Below are positions 10,572 through 22,200 of a DNA stretch of 64,000 nucleotides, piece by piece; positions within the stretch are counted from its first letter, which is position 1, and each line of letters begins with the position of its first letter. The stretch covers positions 1,984,001-2,048,000 of the forward strand of contig JANHCV010000001.1 in the NCBI GenBank assembly GCA_025594325.1, written 5' to 3'. Both the position numbers and the translations under genes were made by a program. The stretch is from Blastocladiella emersonii ATCC 22665 (Eukaryota; Blastocladiomycota; Blastocladiomycetes; Blastocladiales; Blastocladiaceae). Under the pieces are notes generated by a model. It saw only the letters and a list, made by a program, of their open reading frames with translations, had not been told where the DNA came from and searched no databases.

Positions 10572-11488
10572 GGCCTCGGCGCGGCGTCGGTGGCGGCGGC
10601 AGCGGAGGGAGGGCGAAGGGCGAGGAGGACGATGAAGAGGGCGAACGCACGTACATAGGATATAGTCTATGACGCTCTATCAACGCAAACAAACACTCGG
10701 CGGGCACCGTCGGAGGCGACGCAGGCACAAAGGGCGGGTGGGTGGGGTGGGTGATGTTGAGGCGGATGGCCGCTTCGAAGTTGTTGAAGGTCGAGGCGAG
10801 ACAGCCGTCGAGACGAGTCAGCGTGTGCACTGGTGCAAGGTCAAAGGTTGCGGGCTCGAGTATCGCGAGAGCGAGGACCGAGCGAAGTCGGCCGCAGGGT
10901 CGTGTTGCCGACGGCGGGGGAAGCGGGGGCGGCAGCGGGCCGAGGCGGGCAACGCCCGTGGTGGCGCGCGCTTGTACCCTAAATTAAAAGTTGCCTCAAC
11001 GAGACGTAGCTCTTCCGCCAGGTTCTTCCTAGGATCCCCTGCGCCGCCTCAGACGACGCGAGCTCACTACGTCGCCGTCCTCAACTTCGATCAACGTGTC
11101 GGCCACCGGGCGCGACGCTCGTGTCGACAACGTCGCGATCTCCGCTGACGCTTCGCCGCTGTGCGCGATGGCGGTCCCTGGAGGCGTCTCGGGCGCGGGG
11201 GCGCTCATGCGTCGCCACACAACGCCAGCGCCGGTGGCGATTGGCCAAGAGTGAAACGAATCCGTTCGCCCATGATTAGAGCTCGCTGATGACACGCCGG
11301 CCCGGCCGAACCACGGGTAGCGTGGAGCTCTCGCGTCTCCCTCGAGTCGGCGACCACACGCAGCAAATACCCGTTGCAACATGTGCCAAGTTGCGCCTTG
11401 CAGCGCGTGCGGCAGTGTGCGAGGGGGCGGAGCCGGAGCGAGATCAGGCCAGCGATCAACCGCAGATCGGTCCGCCGCATGGACACCG

Positions 11489-11508
11489 GTCACGCGAGCT
11501 CGCGTGAC
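11489..11508. promoter_or_regulatory. 20-bp perfect palindrome upstream of NUG1
   Basis: GTCACGCGAGCTCGCGTGAC equals its own reverse complement. It lies 230 bp before the NUG1 start codon. The size and symmetry fit a binding site for a dimeric regulator, but no factor can be named from sequence alone. Confidence 0.45.
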
Positions 11509-11737
11509 TGAGCCGCACTTTCGAGGCGCGAGCCGCCACCCTCGCCCAGCGCGGCGCGCTCCATCACGGTTGCCGGCTGCGATTCGCAGGCTTGGGACTT
11601 TGGGTTGACGAACGAACACGGGCATTTGACACCGCGCAACGTATCGACACCTCTCGTCCGCGACCGCCCCTGTGCATCGCCCACCTCGACCGTGTCCCGA
11701 ACCGCTACCGCCGCCACGCCCACCACCGCCGATCACC

Positions 11738-13621
11738 ATGGTTGCCAAGAAGGCCAAGTCCAAGCGCTTGACTTGCAAGCAGAAGTACAAGATCGAGCGC
11801 AAGATCCGCGAGTCGAACCGCAAGGCCCGCAAGGAGGCCAAGAAGAACCCGCGCTCCAACAACAGTGCGTCTGCTTTCCGCACATCCGAGCTGCAAACGC
11901 GAGCTCATAGACTGACCAACACTTGATTGTATCGCGTAGAGTCGCGCAAGGACCCCGGAATCCCCAACCTGTGGCCCTTCAAGCAGCAGCTCCTCGAGCA
12001 GATCGAGGATGCCCGTGAGCGCGAGGCGCTGCGTGCCAAGCAGCTCAAGGAGCGTCAGAAGCAGCAGGCAAACGCGCTGAAGATGGCCGCCGCCTCGTCC
12101 ATGGCCGGCGAGCTCAGCATCGCTGGTCTGTCGACGGCCGCCGAGGCTGAGCGCACGTGGCAGGCGCAGTCGGGCAAGCAGTCGCAGGCGGCCTACTACC
12201 GCGAGTTCCAGAAGGTCATGGAGAAGTCGGACGTGATCCTGCAGGTCCTCGACGCCCGCGACCCCATGGGCACGCGCGCCAAGCACATTGAGAACCTGAT
12301 CCTCGAGTCGGGCACGGGCAAGCGCGTCATCCTCATCCTCAACAAGGTCGACCTCGTCCCCAAGGAGAACGTGCAGGAGTGGCTCACGTACCTGCGCCAC
12401 GAGTTCCCGACCGTCGCCTTCAAGGCCTCGACGCAGAACCAGCGCCGCAACCTCGGCCAGGGCAACGTGCGCATCGAGCACGCCACCGAGGCCATGCTGC
12501 AGTCGTCCGAGTCGATTGGCGCCGACGCGCTGCTCAAGCTGCTCAAGAACTACGCGCGCAGCATCAACATCAAGACCTCGATCACGGTCGGCATCATCGG
12601 TTACCCGAACGTCGGCAAGTCGTCGCTCATCAACTCGCTCAAGCGCGCCAAGGTGTGCGGCACGGGCGCCACGCCCGGCTTCACCCGCGTCGTGCAGGAG
12701 ATCCACCTCGACAAGCACATCAAGCTGCTCGACTGCCCCGGCATCGTCTTCTCGCCCGAGCGCTCGGACGCGTCGTGGAAGGAGAAGGCCTCGGTCATGC
12801 TGCGCAACTGCATCAGCGTCGAGAAGCTCGAGGACCCCGTCACGCCCGTCGAGCTCATCCTGACGCGCGCGTCCAAGCCCACGCTCATGCTGCTGTACAA
12901 CATCCCTACCTTCAACTCGGTCCAGGAGTTCCTGTTCCTCATTGCCAAGTCGCGCGGCAAGCTCCGCAAGGGCGGTGTCCCCGACATCGAGGACGCGGCC
13001 CGCGCCGTGCTCAACGACTGGAACCAGGGCAAGATCCTCTTCTACTCGATGGCGCCCAAGCGCGACCTCGGCGGCGAGGCCTCGATCGTCGACCACTTCG
13101 GCTCCGAGGTCGATGTCGACGCCGACCTGGCCCGCCTCGACGGCGGCGACGCGCGCGACTTTGTCGCCATGCCGTCGGTCACCGAGGCCGACCTCCAGGC
13201 CATGGCGCAGGACGAGGCCATGGAGAGCGACGACGAGAGCGACATGATGGCCGACAGCGACGTGGACATGGACGACGACATGGACGAGGACGTCGAGTCC
13301 GAGGACGACGACGTGGTGGTCCCCGACGCGTTCAACGCCAAGCGCGCGTCCAACGTGGCCGCTGGCGCGCAGAATGCGGCGCTCGGTGCGCAGCGGAAAA
13401 AGCAGGTCTACATGTCCGAGGAGGAGGAGGCCATCAACCCGCGCATCAACCAGAACAACCGCAAGGCGGCCAAGCAGGCCAAGAAGCTCGCGGCCAAGCT
13501 CGCGGCCAAGGCCGCCGCGCCGCCAGCGGGGCACTCCAACGACGTCGACATGGACGGCGGCGACTCGAACGACGCCTACAGCTTCGCCGACTTTGCGTGG
13601 GGCGGGCCAGGACAGGCGTGA
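11738..13621 (+). CDS. NUG1: nucleolar GTPase NUG1/GNL3 (nucleostemin family)
   Basis: Exons 11738-11864 and 11940-13621 encode 602 residues; the junction falls within RSNNKSRKDPGIPN. The N terminus is a very basic GN3L/Grn1 region (KKAKSKRLTCKQKYKIERK) typical of the family. The GTPase is circularly permuted, as in YlqF/YawG GTPases: DARDP at about residue 147, G4 NKVD near 177, G1 GYPNVGKSS near 262 and G3 DCPG near 307. The C-terminal third is acidic (runs of Asp with MDDDMDED) and then Lys/Ala-rich. Nug1 and nucleostemin act in the nucleolus and nucleoplasm in assembly and export of the 60S ribosomal subunit. Human GNL3 (about 550 residues) is similar in length. A 4-residue start (MVAK) in context CACCATGG supports the chosen ATG. 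Confidence 0.95.
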
Positions 13622-13929
13622 GCGCTCGCACGTGTATGATCTTTTTTCTGTATGTAAACCCAGGACACGGTCCTTCAAAAAGATTCTAGTTTCTTGTTCC
13701 ACTGGCCACCTTTGCTCGAGTGAAGTGAGGAGGGGAGGGGACGAAAAATGAACTTCGCGCGGTCACGCCGGATGCGCGTTTGCGGTGCCACCCCTCGGCT
13801 CGGGTCGCTCGCACGCCTTCTTCCGCGGATGGCCGCTGCTCCCGCCGCTCGGGAACACCCCACACCCACACCTTTACTGCTCTGTAACTCGCCTCAACTT
13901 CTTGCACTTTGTGCGCTCGGTTCGGCACC
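13622..13929. other. intergenic spacer, 308 bp
   Basis: This lies between the NUG1 stop and the next plus-strand ATG. Apart from presumptive 3' UTR (TTTTTTCTG near 13640) and a pyrimidine-rich leader before 13930, nothing is recognised. Confidence 0.5.
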
Positions 13930-16119
13930 ATGGCTCCCATTTGGACCGAGGCCGAGTTCAAGGACCTGTTCAAGTCGATGACCCGCCTCGTCCGCGACGG
14001 CTGCAAGGACGCCGGCGAGGTCATGTCGGACGAGTGGTTCGACTACGTCTCGGACATGCACACGTCGGTCAACTCGTGGCCGCACCGCACCGCCCTGCGG
14101 CTCAAGTCGCTCGTTCCCATGTACCAGGTCACCTACACGTACGCCGTGATCTCCCGCTGATCCCGCGGCAAGCGGTCCTGTTCCGCGGCGCCTGACGGCT
14201 GGATGCGCATCGTGTAGCCGTATCATCGAGAACGTCGGCGGGTCGGCGGCGCCCAAGCAGGTCAAGCTGCAGAGCTTCTTCCGCCTCTCGACGGACAAGC
14301 AGCGCAAGCTGGCCAAGCTCTCGGCCAGGTCGCCGGTCCGCCTCTCGCTCGACGTCTTCAAGGCCGCGGCCCAGTTCTTTGACACGATCGCCGCCTCTGC
14401 TTCCTCTTCTTCGTCAGAGGACGACGAGGACCAGGACGACGAGGTCGCCAGCAGTACGCTACTTACTCGTGACATCGTCGAGCGCAAGCTAACTCGTAAC
14501 CGCGCCCTGTTGCAGATCTCACGACTCCCGAGGTTTCGCACCCACCGCGCCGCCCCCGGCGACATTCCGGTTCGGTTATGCCGACTGTTCGAGCCAGTTC
14601 GCCGCTCTCGGACCTCGACCTCGCCGACTCGGCCACGACTTCCGCTTCGAGCTCGGGCTCCAGTTCGTCCGACGGGGGCAGCTCGCCCATTCCTGCACCT
14701 GGTCCGAAGCTTCGCCAACGGCGCTCCACGCCTGCTTCTCGCCCTGAACCTCGCGCTACCTCACGCCCCTCCCGCGCCTGCCGCACTGGTTCCAGCTCGC
14801 TCCCACGGTCTCGCTCTCACTCGGCGACGCGTGGCTCTCGCACCCGCGATGCTGACTCTCGCAAGCACGCTGATGATGATGACGAGAGCGGCTCTGATTC
14901 CGACGTCGATTCCCGCCCGCACTCGCGGTCCCACTCGCGCACGTCTACTCGTACCCGCTCGCGGCAGGAGACTCCCACGCTGCCGTTGAGCGACCGCGCC
15001 GATTTTCGCTCGCGCTCGCGGTCTCGGTCTCGGTCTCGGTCGCGGTCCCGCTCCGGCTCGGCGACGCGTCGCTCGCGGCACAGCGCCGCCGCCTACGAGC
15101 CGCCCGATCCGTACCTGTACCCTTACGACCTTCGCCACGGTCGCGGCCAAGGCCAAGGCCAAGGTGCTGACCGCGAGCGCGAGCGTGAGCGTGATCGCGA
15201 CCGTCCAGCTCACCAACAATCGCGCGAGTCTCGGCACTCAAACAGCGGCCGCGGTGCTGATGCTTTCCACGGGTACCCCGACCAAGGGTATCCTGACCTC
15301 GGCCGGTATCCCGGGTACTACGACCCGCTTCCTCGCTACGACTACGGCGGCCACTTTGGCTCGCGTCGCTCCAATCGTCCTCCGAACGAGTCGCCCGACT
15401 TGGACGCCGACCGCTATTACGACTGGCGGGCCGCCCCGCCGCCCCCGCCCCCGCCGCCTGCCGCGTACCCCGATCCTCGCGCGGGCTGGAACTACGCGGC
15501 GCCGTACCCGTACCCGTACGCCTACGAGCCGTCCATGTGGCCACCGCAGCATTCCATGGCGCCGCCCCCTGTCGCTCCCGCCGCTCCCGCTCCGGCTGTT
15601 TGCCCCGCCGGCCACCTTTGCCCGCACGCTGGAACCGCGTGGCCGCCGCCGCTGCTCGTCAACGCGTCGTGCCAGGCCTCCCCTGGTCACAGCACAGCCT
15701 CGTCGACACCCGGTGGCCGCCCGCTCGGCCACGCGGACGCGCCTCCGCTCGCGCAGTTCTCGGCCACGCTCTCGACTAAGCTTTCCGCCGCAGCCGCAGC
15801 GGCCGCCGCCGTGACCGTTTCGTCGACCTCGCGGTCGGCCCCAGCCATGACGCGTCCTTCCTCATCGTCGATCCACGACGTTTCCACCCGCCCCTCGTCT
15901 TCGGCCCGCAGCTTCGCGACCACCGTGCCCTCGGCGAGCACCTACTTCCTCGACTCGGCCATCAACACGGGCCCCGCGTCCGAGGACGTCACCCCCGAAC
16001 CCACCGCTCGCGCGCTGACGCTGCTGCCCTTTGCGACCGCCGACGGGAACCCGCCTGCGCCGCCGCCGCCGCGGGCGCGGCGCAAGCGGCTGACCGGCGT
16101 CGCGCGGCCGGGATCGTGA
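13930..16119 (+). CDS. orphan protein with small helical N-terminal domain and RS-rich, Tyr/Pro-rich body
   Basis: Exons 13930-14138, 14218-14453 and 14516-16119 join in frame (both donors GTACG; the second intron has a CTAAC branch) to 682 residues. Residues 1-120 look folded and helical: WTEAEFKDLFKSMTRLVRDG, EWFDYVSDMHTSVNSWPHR, and a Lys/Arg-rich FFRLSTDKQRKLAKL. A Ser then Asp/Glu run follows. After it come long Ser/Arg dipeptide stretches (about residues 290-330), a DRERERERDRD segment, then Tyr/Pro/Gly-rich sequence and Ala runs. RS repeats are typical of splicing-associated or nuclear-speckle proteins, but no RRM is visible, so that role is only a suggestion. The N-terminal domain matches nothing I can name. 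The gene ends 167 bp from the convergent mucin-like gene. Confidence 0.68.
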
Positions 16120-16286
16120 GACTCGCGTACTGCTCGTGTCGCGCGCGGTCGGTTCATGGTGGGAAGAGGTGGTTGACGCAAATGGTTCCTTATTTAATGC
16201 ATGCATGGTGATTGTTGATGAGTCAAGTGAGATGTGCGAGTGAAGATGTGCGGGCATGAGGGTGTGATGGGTACACGAAACGAAGC

Positions 16287-18867
16287 TCAGCAGTCGACCT
16301 GCGCGTACTCCACGTCGCGGTGGACACGACGGCGGGGCCGCGTGGCGACGAGCGCGGCGAGAACCACCATGGCCAGCGCGACGACGCCGATGGCGGCGGG
16401 CCAGGCGGCGGCCGCGGAACTTCCCAGCGTCGCCGGCCCGTTCATCGACGCCGTCGCCGGATCCACGCCGAACACGTCGTCCTCGATGGCGCGCCGGATC
16501 TTGCGGCCCTTGGCGTACGCGCGACCAACGCCGTTGCTGCGACCGCCGATCCCGCCGCGCGCAGACGACGCGCCGCCGCGAGCGCTTGTCGATCCGCCGC
16601 GGCCGACCGTCTTGTGGCTGTGTCCGCGAGCATGGCCATGGCCGCGGCCGGGATGACCTTGGCCGTGTCCAGGATGTTCGTGGTCATGCCCGTGGGGCGG
16701 CGCGTGGGTCGGCGTCGCTGGCGCTGAACTGCTGCTGCTGCTGGTGGTGGTGGTGGTGGTGGTCGTGCGCGTCGCGGTCACGGTCGAGGCGGACGTGGAA
16801 GACGAGGTCGAGACCGACGAGCTGCTGGTCGTGCTACTCGTCGCCGCGGATGAGGTGGTGGTTGACGACGAGGGCGGCGGCTGCGTCGCGGTGGAGGCCG
16901 GCGAGGACGTCGAGACCGACGCGCTGCTCGACGTGGTCGTAGTAGTGGACGCCGTTGTGGTAGTGGAAGCCGAGCTGGTCGACGAAGTCGACGGCGGCTG
17001 AGTAGCCGTGCTGGACGAGGTCGGGAAGTCGAGGCTGCTCAACCGTCGACGCCGTAGTTTGTGCAGGCTCGCTCGTTGAGACCTCGATGGTGGTGATGGT
17101 CGAGGCAGTCGTGGCGGCCGTGGTCGAGGACGGGCCCGAATCGGTGTTGGTGGGCAGCGGCTCGACTGCCGTGATCTGGTCGGTCGCGGAACTGGAACTG
17201 GAAGCCGTAGTCGCGCTCGGCGCCGTCACCGACTCGCTCGCAGCGGTCTCGGTGGGGCTGCTGGTCGACGTGATCTCGTCGTCAAAAGTCGTCGTCGCGC
17301 CGGCCGCCGTAGAAGAAACCGGCGTAGCGGTCTCCGAAGCAGTCAGCGGGGCCGTTGAGGTCGCCGTGGTCGCGTCGACCGTCTCGCTCGCGGTGCTGCT
17401 ACTCGAGGTCGCCGTCGCCGACTCGGTAGTCGTTGATGTGGCCGAGGACCCAGTCTCGGTCGTCAACACCGCCGTGGTAGTAGATGAGGTCGTTTCCGCT
17501 GATGGCTCGGCCGTACTGCTGGGCTCGGCAGCAGTTGAGGTCTCGACCGGCGCCGCGGTCGACGTCGGCTCGAGCGCGGACGTAGTGCTCGTTGCGCTGG
17601 CCTCGGCCGAGGTCGTGGAGCTTGCCGCAGTGGTGGTCGCCGAGGTCGCCGAGTCGCTCGTGGAAGCGGAAGTCGATGAGGCCACCGTGGAGCTGGACTC
17701 GACGGTCTCCGACGTTGCTGTCGCAATCGACGTGGAAGTGTCTGCAGCGGGCGCCGTGGTCTCGTTCGTGGGCGCCGGCGCCGACGTGGCGACCATGGAG
17801 CTGGATTCGGACGCCGACGAGGTCACGGTGGCGGGTGCTGTGGTCGTAGTCTCGCTCGTGGACGTGGACGTTGACGCAGTGGCCGTGGAGCTGGACTCGG
17901 TCGTCGTCGAGCTCGAGGTCTCGGGCGCAGCGGTCGTCGTAGCGGCGGTCGTAGAAGCAGCGCCATCGGTCGAAGTCGCACTCGCGGCGGTCGTACTTGA
18001 CGCGGTTGATGTCGTCGAGGTGACCTGGGTCGTGGTGGAGGCGGCCGACGACGACTCGGTCGAAGTTGCAGTCGTCGAGATGCTCGTGGTGGTTGACGCC
18101 GAAGTTGCCGAGCTCGTGGGCACGTCCGTGGGGGTGGCGATCGGGGACGTTGACGTAGATGTCGGATCCGAAGAAGTAGTCGCGGGAGCCGAAGTCGCGC
18201 CCGGGGTACTCGTTGACGAGGCCGTAGTCGCAGGCGCAGAGGAAGTCGTCGCGACCGCCGTCGAGGTCGATGACGTGACGCTCGCGGTCGCCGTACTTGG
18301 AGAAGAGCTTGCCGTCGTCGACCCAGCCGAGGCGCTTGAGGTCGAGGTGGTGGAAGCCGAGGACGATGCGCCCGTTGTAGCCGCAGTCGTCGAACTGGCC
18401 GACGTCGTAGTAGGCGATGCAGTCGATGTAGTAGTCGACGCCGCGGCCGAGGTCGTAGCCGTAGACGTGGGGGCCGACGTAGTCGTAGTCGACGTCAGCG
18501 AGGCACTCGTGGTCGTGGCCGCCGAGGTTGTAGATGCGCGGGTCGTAGTGGCCGAGGACATCGCCGTAGTCGAGGACGTCGAGGCGGTCGTCGTTGCGGT
18601 GGCCGATGATGTGGACCGAGTGCTTGTCGCGGAGGTAGTCGACGCGGTAGTCGTCGCGTGACCGTTTGCGTTCCCGTTGCCGTTGGTCGCCGTCGGTGGG
18701 CCGGTGCTGTTGCCCTGGTTGCCGATCCCGTTGCCGTTACCGTTGGACGACGAGGTGGTCGTGGTGGCCGCCGCCGCTATAGTGCTGGACGGCAGCGTGG
18801 TGGTGGTGGCGTTGGGACGCCGGCCGGGCGGTATCGACGGGCGATGCTCGTCCGAGTAGCCGCGCAT
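16287..18867 (-). CDS. mucin-like Ser/Thr-rich membrane protein with His-rich juxtamembrane segment
   Basis: Exons 18867-17044 and 16997-16287 give 844 residues. Residues about 20-705 are almost only Thr, Ser, Ala with Pro, Val and Glu, as in O-mannosylated cell-surface sensors (Wsc, Mid2, Msb2 type). A segment at about 706-737 is His/Gly-rich (HGHDHEHPGHGQGHPGRGHG) and could bind metal. One hydrophobic helix at about 804-827 (PAAIGVVALAMVVLAALVA) is followed by RPRRRVH and a tail of about 17 residues ending in VDC, giving the layout of a single-pass type I protein. No signal peptide follows the chosen ATG, so a further upstream start or exon may be missing. The 46-bp intron (donor GTTGAG, acceptor CTCAG) is inferred because it joins the Thr-rich frame to the frame carrying the helix. 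A frameshift is the alternative explanation. Confidence 0.6.
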
Positions 18868-19231
18868 AGTGTAGTGCAAGATGAGCGAGGAGCTACGTGT
18901 ATAGTCGATTCGTGGTTTCGGTTGAGGGGGAGGGCGAGCGAGGAAGGGAAGCGGCGCTGTTAAGTAGATCGAGACCAGGTCAAAACAGGAAAGAGTGTTC
19001 GCGTCCGATCGCTTGCTTGTTCGTTCGGTGACGCGCGTCGCGACGCGTCTCCCAGCTCGCGCGCCGCGGCCACGTGATAAACGGCGCGTCGGTGCGAGAC
19101 ACGGGCTGCGAGCGTCTCGCAAAGTGTCTCCCCGAATGTCCCATCGCTTTTCGCTCTAATACTCGGCGAGCACGTCGCGAGACCGTCTCGACGCGCTCGG
19201 CTTCGCGTCACTCAGATCCACCTCGTGTCAT
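18868..19231. promoter_or_regulatory. divergent promoter between mucin-like and PPR genes
   Basis: These 364 bp hold a dense set of related motifs: GACGCGCGTCGCGACGCGTC at about 19030-19049, the octamer CACGTGAT at 19071-19078, and several GCGAGAC/GTCTCGC sites (about 19096, 19110-19120, 19178-19192). The same elements recur in other promoters of the window. No exon is visible. Confidence 0.5.
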
Positions 19232-22200
19232 GTGATGCGCGTCTCGCAGCGACCGCCGTGTTTAGCGGCCGCGTCTCGCCGCAGAAACGCCGCGCTCTCC
19301 CTGCAATCGACGCATCCCCCCTCCATGTATCGCACACCGCATCGCGGGACCCGGGCACTGGCGCTCGCCTGGCCCTCGGCTCGCTCCCATGTAATCGCAC
19401 GCCGCCATGAATCGACCCGTGTTCCCGGCCCGGGACCGCACGACCCACCACCAGTCCCGCCAACAACCAGTATGGAGAACCCCTGTGCGCTTGATGGAAA
19501 GCTCTCTGACACTCAGGCCCTGCTGGTAGTCCCTGGCCAGCCGACGGCCGACGGCTTCCCCGAAACGGCGCCCCAGCGGGTCGCACCGTCGCCAGTCAAG
19601 AACCCGATAGCGCCGCCGCTCCCGGACGCCGACTTCTTTGCGCCGAGCCAGGACCTCGCGCAGGCCGGCATGCTGCACGTGCACCCGGCGTACTCGACCG
19701 TCGACTTTGAGCACGACCTGAACCAGACGCCAGCTTCCGCCTCGTTCCTCTCGCCCGACGGCACGCCCGCAGCTGCTGGCTCGGCGCGGTTCCTCGACCG
19801 CAACGCGAACCCGGCCGCGACCAAGATCATCACCACCGACTACCGTGCGCCGACGCACTCGCAGGTCAACGAGGAGCGCGGCGCGCAGAGCGAGTGGGAC
19901 GCGACGCTGCGCAAGTGCGCCAGCCCGATCCAGCTCCGGCTCACCGTGTCGCGACTCCTGTCGCAGTCGCGCGCGCCCAAGCAGGTCGACCTGATCGCCG
20001 CCCTCAACGCGTGCGCGCGCCTCGCGCTGCTCGGGTGGAAGGGCGTCGCGCCGCTCATCGACAAGCTGACCGCCGAGACGTCCGCTGCCTCTTCTTCGGG
20101 CGACCGCCGCGCAAACTCTCGCGGCGGCGCGCCCGCCTCCATCAAGACGGACCCTTTGCCACTGTCGAGCGTGCACAAGTCGCAGCAGTACCAGCGCGAG
20201 AGCTTCGAGGTGGCGCAGACCATCATGCAGACGCTGGTCGAGCGCGGGTCGATCCCGTCGCTGCACATCTACAGCGCCTACATCCGCGTGTGCGCGCACG
20301 CCGGCCAGGCCGACGCCGCGTTCCAGGCGCTCGACGACATGAAGCGCAACGGGCTCGTCCCCGACACGGAGATCTACAAGGGCCTCGTCATGGTCTCGGC
20401 GCGCCAGGGCGACGTGCAGCGCGCGCTCGAGGCGGTCGAGATCTCGGTCCAGAACGCGTCCTCGGTCTCGCGACACGCGAAGTGGCTCAAGATGGCCCTG
20501 CGGCTCGCCGTCGGCGTCGAGGCCGGCAAGTGGGTCGGGATCCTCATCAGCCTGACCACGGGCATGAACGAGATTGCCACGCAGATCGTCGGCATCGGGT
20601 TCGGCACCGTGTTCGGGCTCCGGCTCGCGATCCCCGTCCTCATGCCCATGCACCAGCAGTCCGCGTCCAGCAAGCAGCAGCAGCAGCAGTCCGCAGCGAC
20701 GTCGTCGCAGATCACGCCGACCGGATCCACCCCGGCGCAGTCTCCCGTGTGGTGGAAACGGCTGCTCGACATGCTCCTCGGCATCCACCCGCAGACCTTC
20801 ATCACGCCGTCTCCGCGCCCGCCCGGCTCCGCGTATGGTGGCGGCAGCGGCGGTACGACCACGGCGGTCGGGTTCCAGGCGGCGAGCCCAAACGCCGTGT
20901 TCCACTCGCACGACGCGCAGGAGGTGAGCCAGCACATGCACGCGTACCTGATCTCGGTGCTCGAGACGGTGGGCAACGTGGACGCGGCGCTGACGGTACT
21001 GGACGAGATGCGGACCAAGGGGATCCCCGTCACGGTGCACACGTACAACATGCTGGTCGAGGACCTGGTGCAGCTCGGGCGGCCCGAGGTGGCGCTGGCG
21101 ACCATCGCCAAGATGGCCTCGGTCGCGCCCTCGTCGTACACGTTCCTGCCGGTGCTGCGGTACCACTACGACCGGCGCCAGTTCGACCGCGTCGTCGACG
21201 TGTACGAGACGCACATGGTCCCGCGCGGCGTGCCGCTCGACCTCGTCACGTACACGTCGCTCATCTCGTCGTTCGGCAAGGTGGCGCGCGTCGACGAGGC
21301 CATGGCGCTGTTCGACCGGTTCCTGCGCGAGGGCTTTGTGCCGAACCAGTTTGTCCTCAACACGCTCATCAGCATTCTGGGGAAGAACGGCCGGTTCCGC
21401 GACGCCGAGGACGTGGTGCTCGTCACCATGCCCAAGTACAAGGTGCTGCCGACGCCGCGGTCGCTCGGCAAGCTCGTCGACAAGGCGCGCAGCCTCGACC
21501 CCGCGACCTACGTGCCGCCCGAGTCGGCCGATTTCGCCGCGCCGCCGTTCCCCGTGCTCCCCGGCCAGCCGTCGCCGCCGCCCGTCCAGGTCCAGCGGTC
21601 GTGGTTCTGGTACTTTCGCCTGCGCGCCGTGCCCAACGTCACCCTCGACATTGTCCCGCACGTCCTGCTCATGAGCGTCCTCCACCAGTTCGGGTACTCG
21701 CACCAGGCCCTCGCCGTGTACTCGGAGGTCCTCGGCCACACGGCCACGAGCACCCCTCCCGCAACCGACGCGTCGCCACCCCCGCCGCCGCCGTCCATCC
21801 TCATGTCCTCGGACCTCGCCCCGCTCGCGCCCGTGACGACGCAGGGGTACTGGGCCGCGGCCATGGCGTCCGTGGGCGTGCCGTCGCTGAGCGCCGAGCA
21901 CGTGGTCGCGCTCGTGTACGAGATGAAGTGCCGGCGGCTGTACTCGCACCCGCTGCCGAACCCGCCCGCCGGCCCGTCGGGCTGTCCGCGGCTCGCCGAG
22001 CTCGTCGCGTCCGTCGTCAAACAGCGCCACGCGCCCGCGGCCACCACCGCAGCGCGGCCCGAGCCCGCCAATGTCGTGATCCGGCGGAACGGCGGGATCC
22101 TCGCTAACGTCATCGACAAGGTGATCGCGGTCGCGACGGCCGAGGCTGAGGGTAAGGGAGGGGGCGCGCCCGCCATGGACCCGGGCCTGCCCTCGCTCGT

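Larger units (their letters stand above)
10088..11737. other. 1.65-kb divergent intergenic region
   Basis: This lies between the start codons of the PH-domain gene (minus) and NUG1 (plus). No recognisable conserved exon was found on either strand; the ORFs that cross it are arginine-rich composition artefacts. A weak candidate small ORF is listed separately at 10353-10571. A 20-bp perfect palindrome lies at 11489-11508. Confidence 0.6.

Noticed and set aside
17087-18661. 524-codon Val/Ala/Glu-rich plus-strand frame over the mucin-like gene
   Set aside because: Reverse reading of Thr/Ser codons gives Val/Ala/Glu/Asp repeats; the minus frame ends in a proper transmembrane helix and tail.
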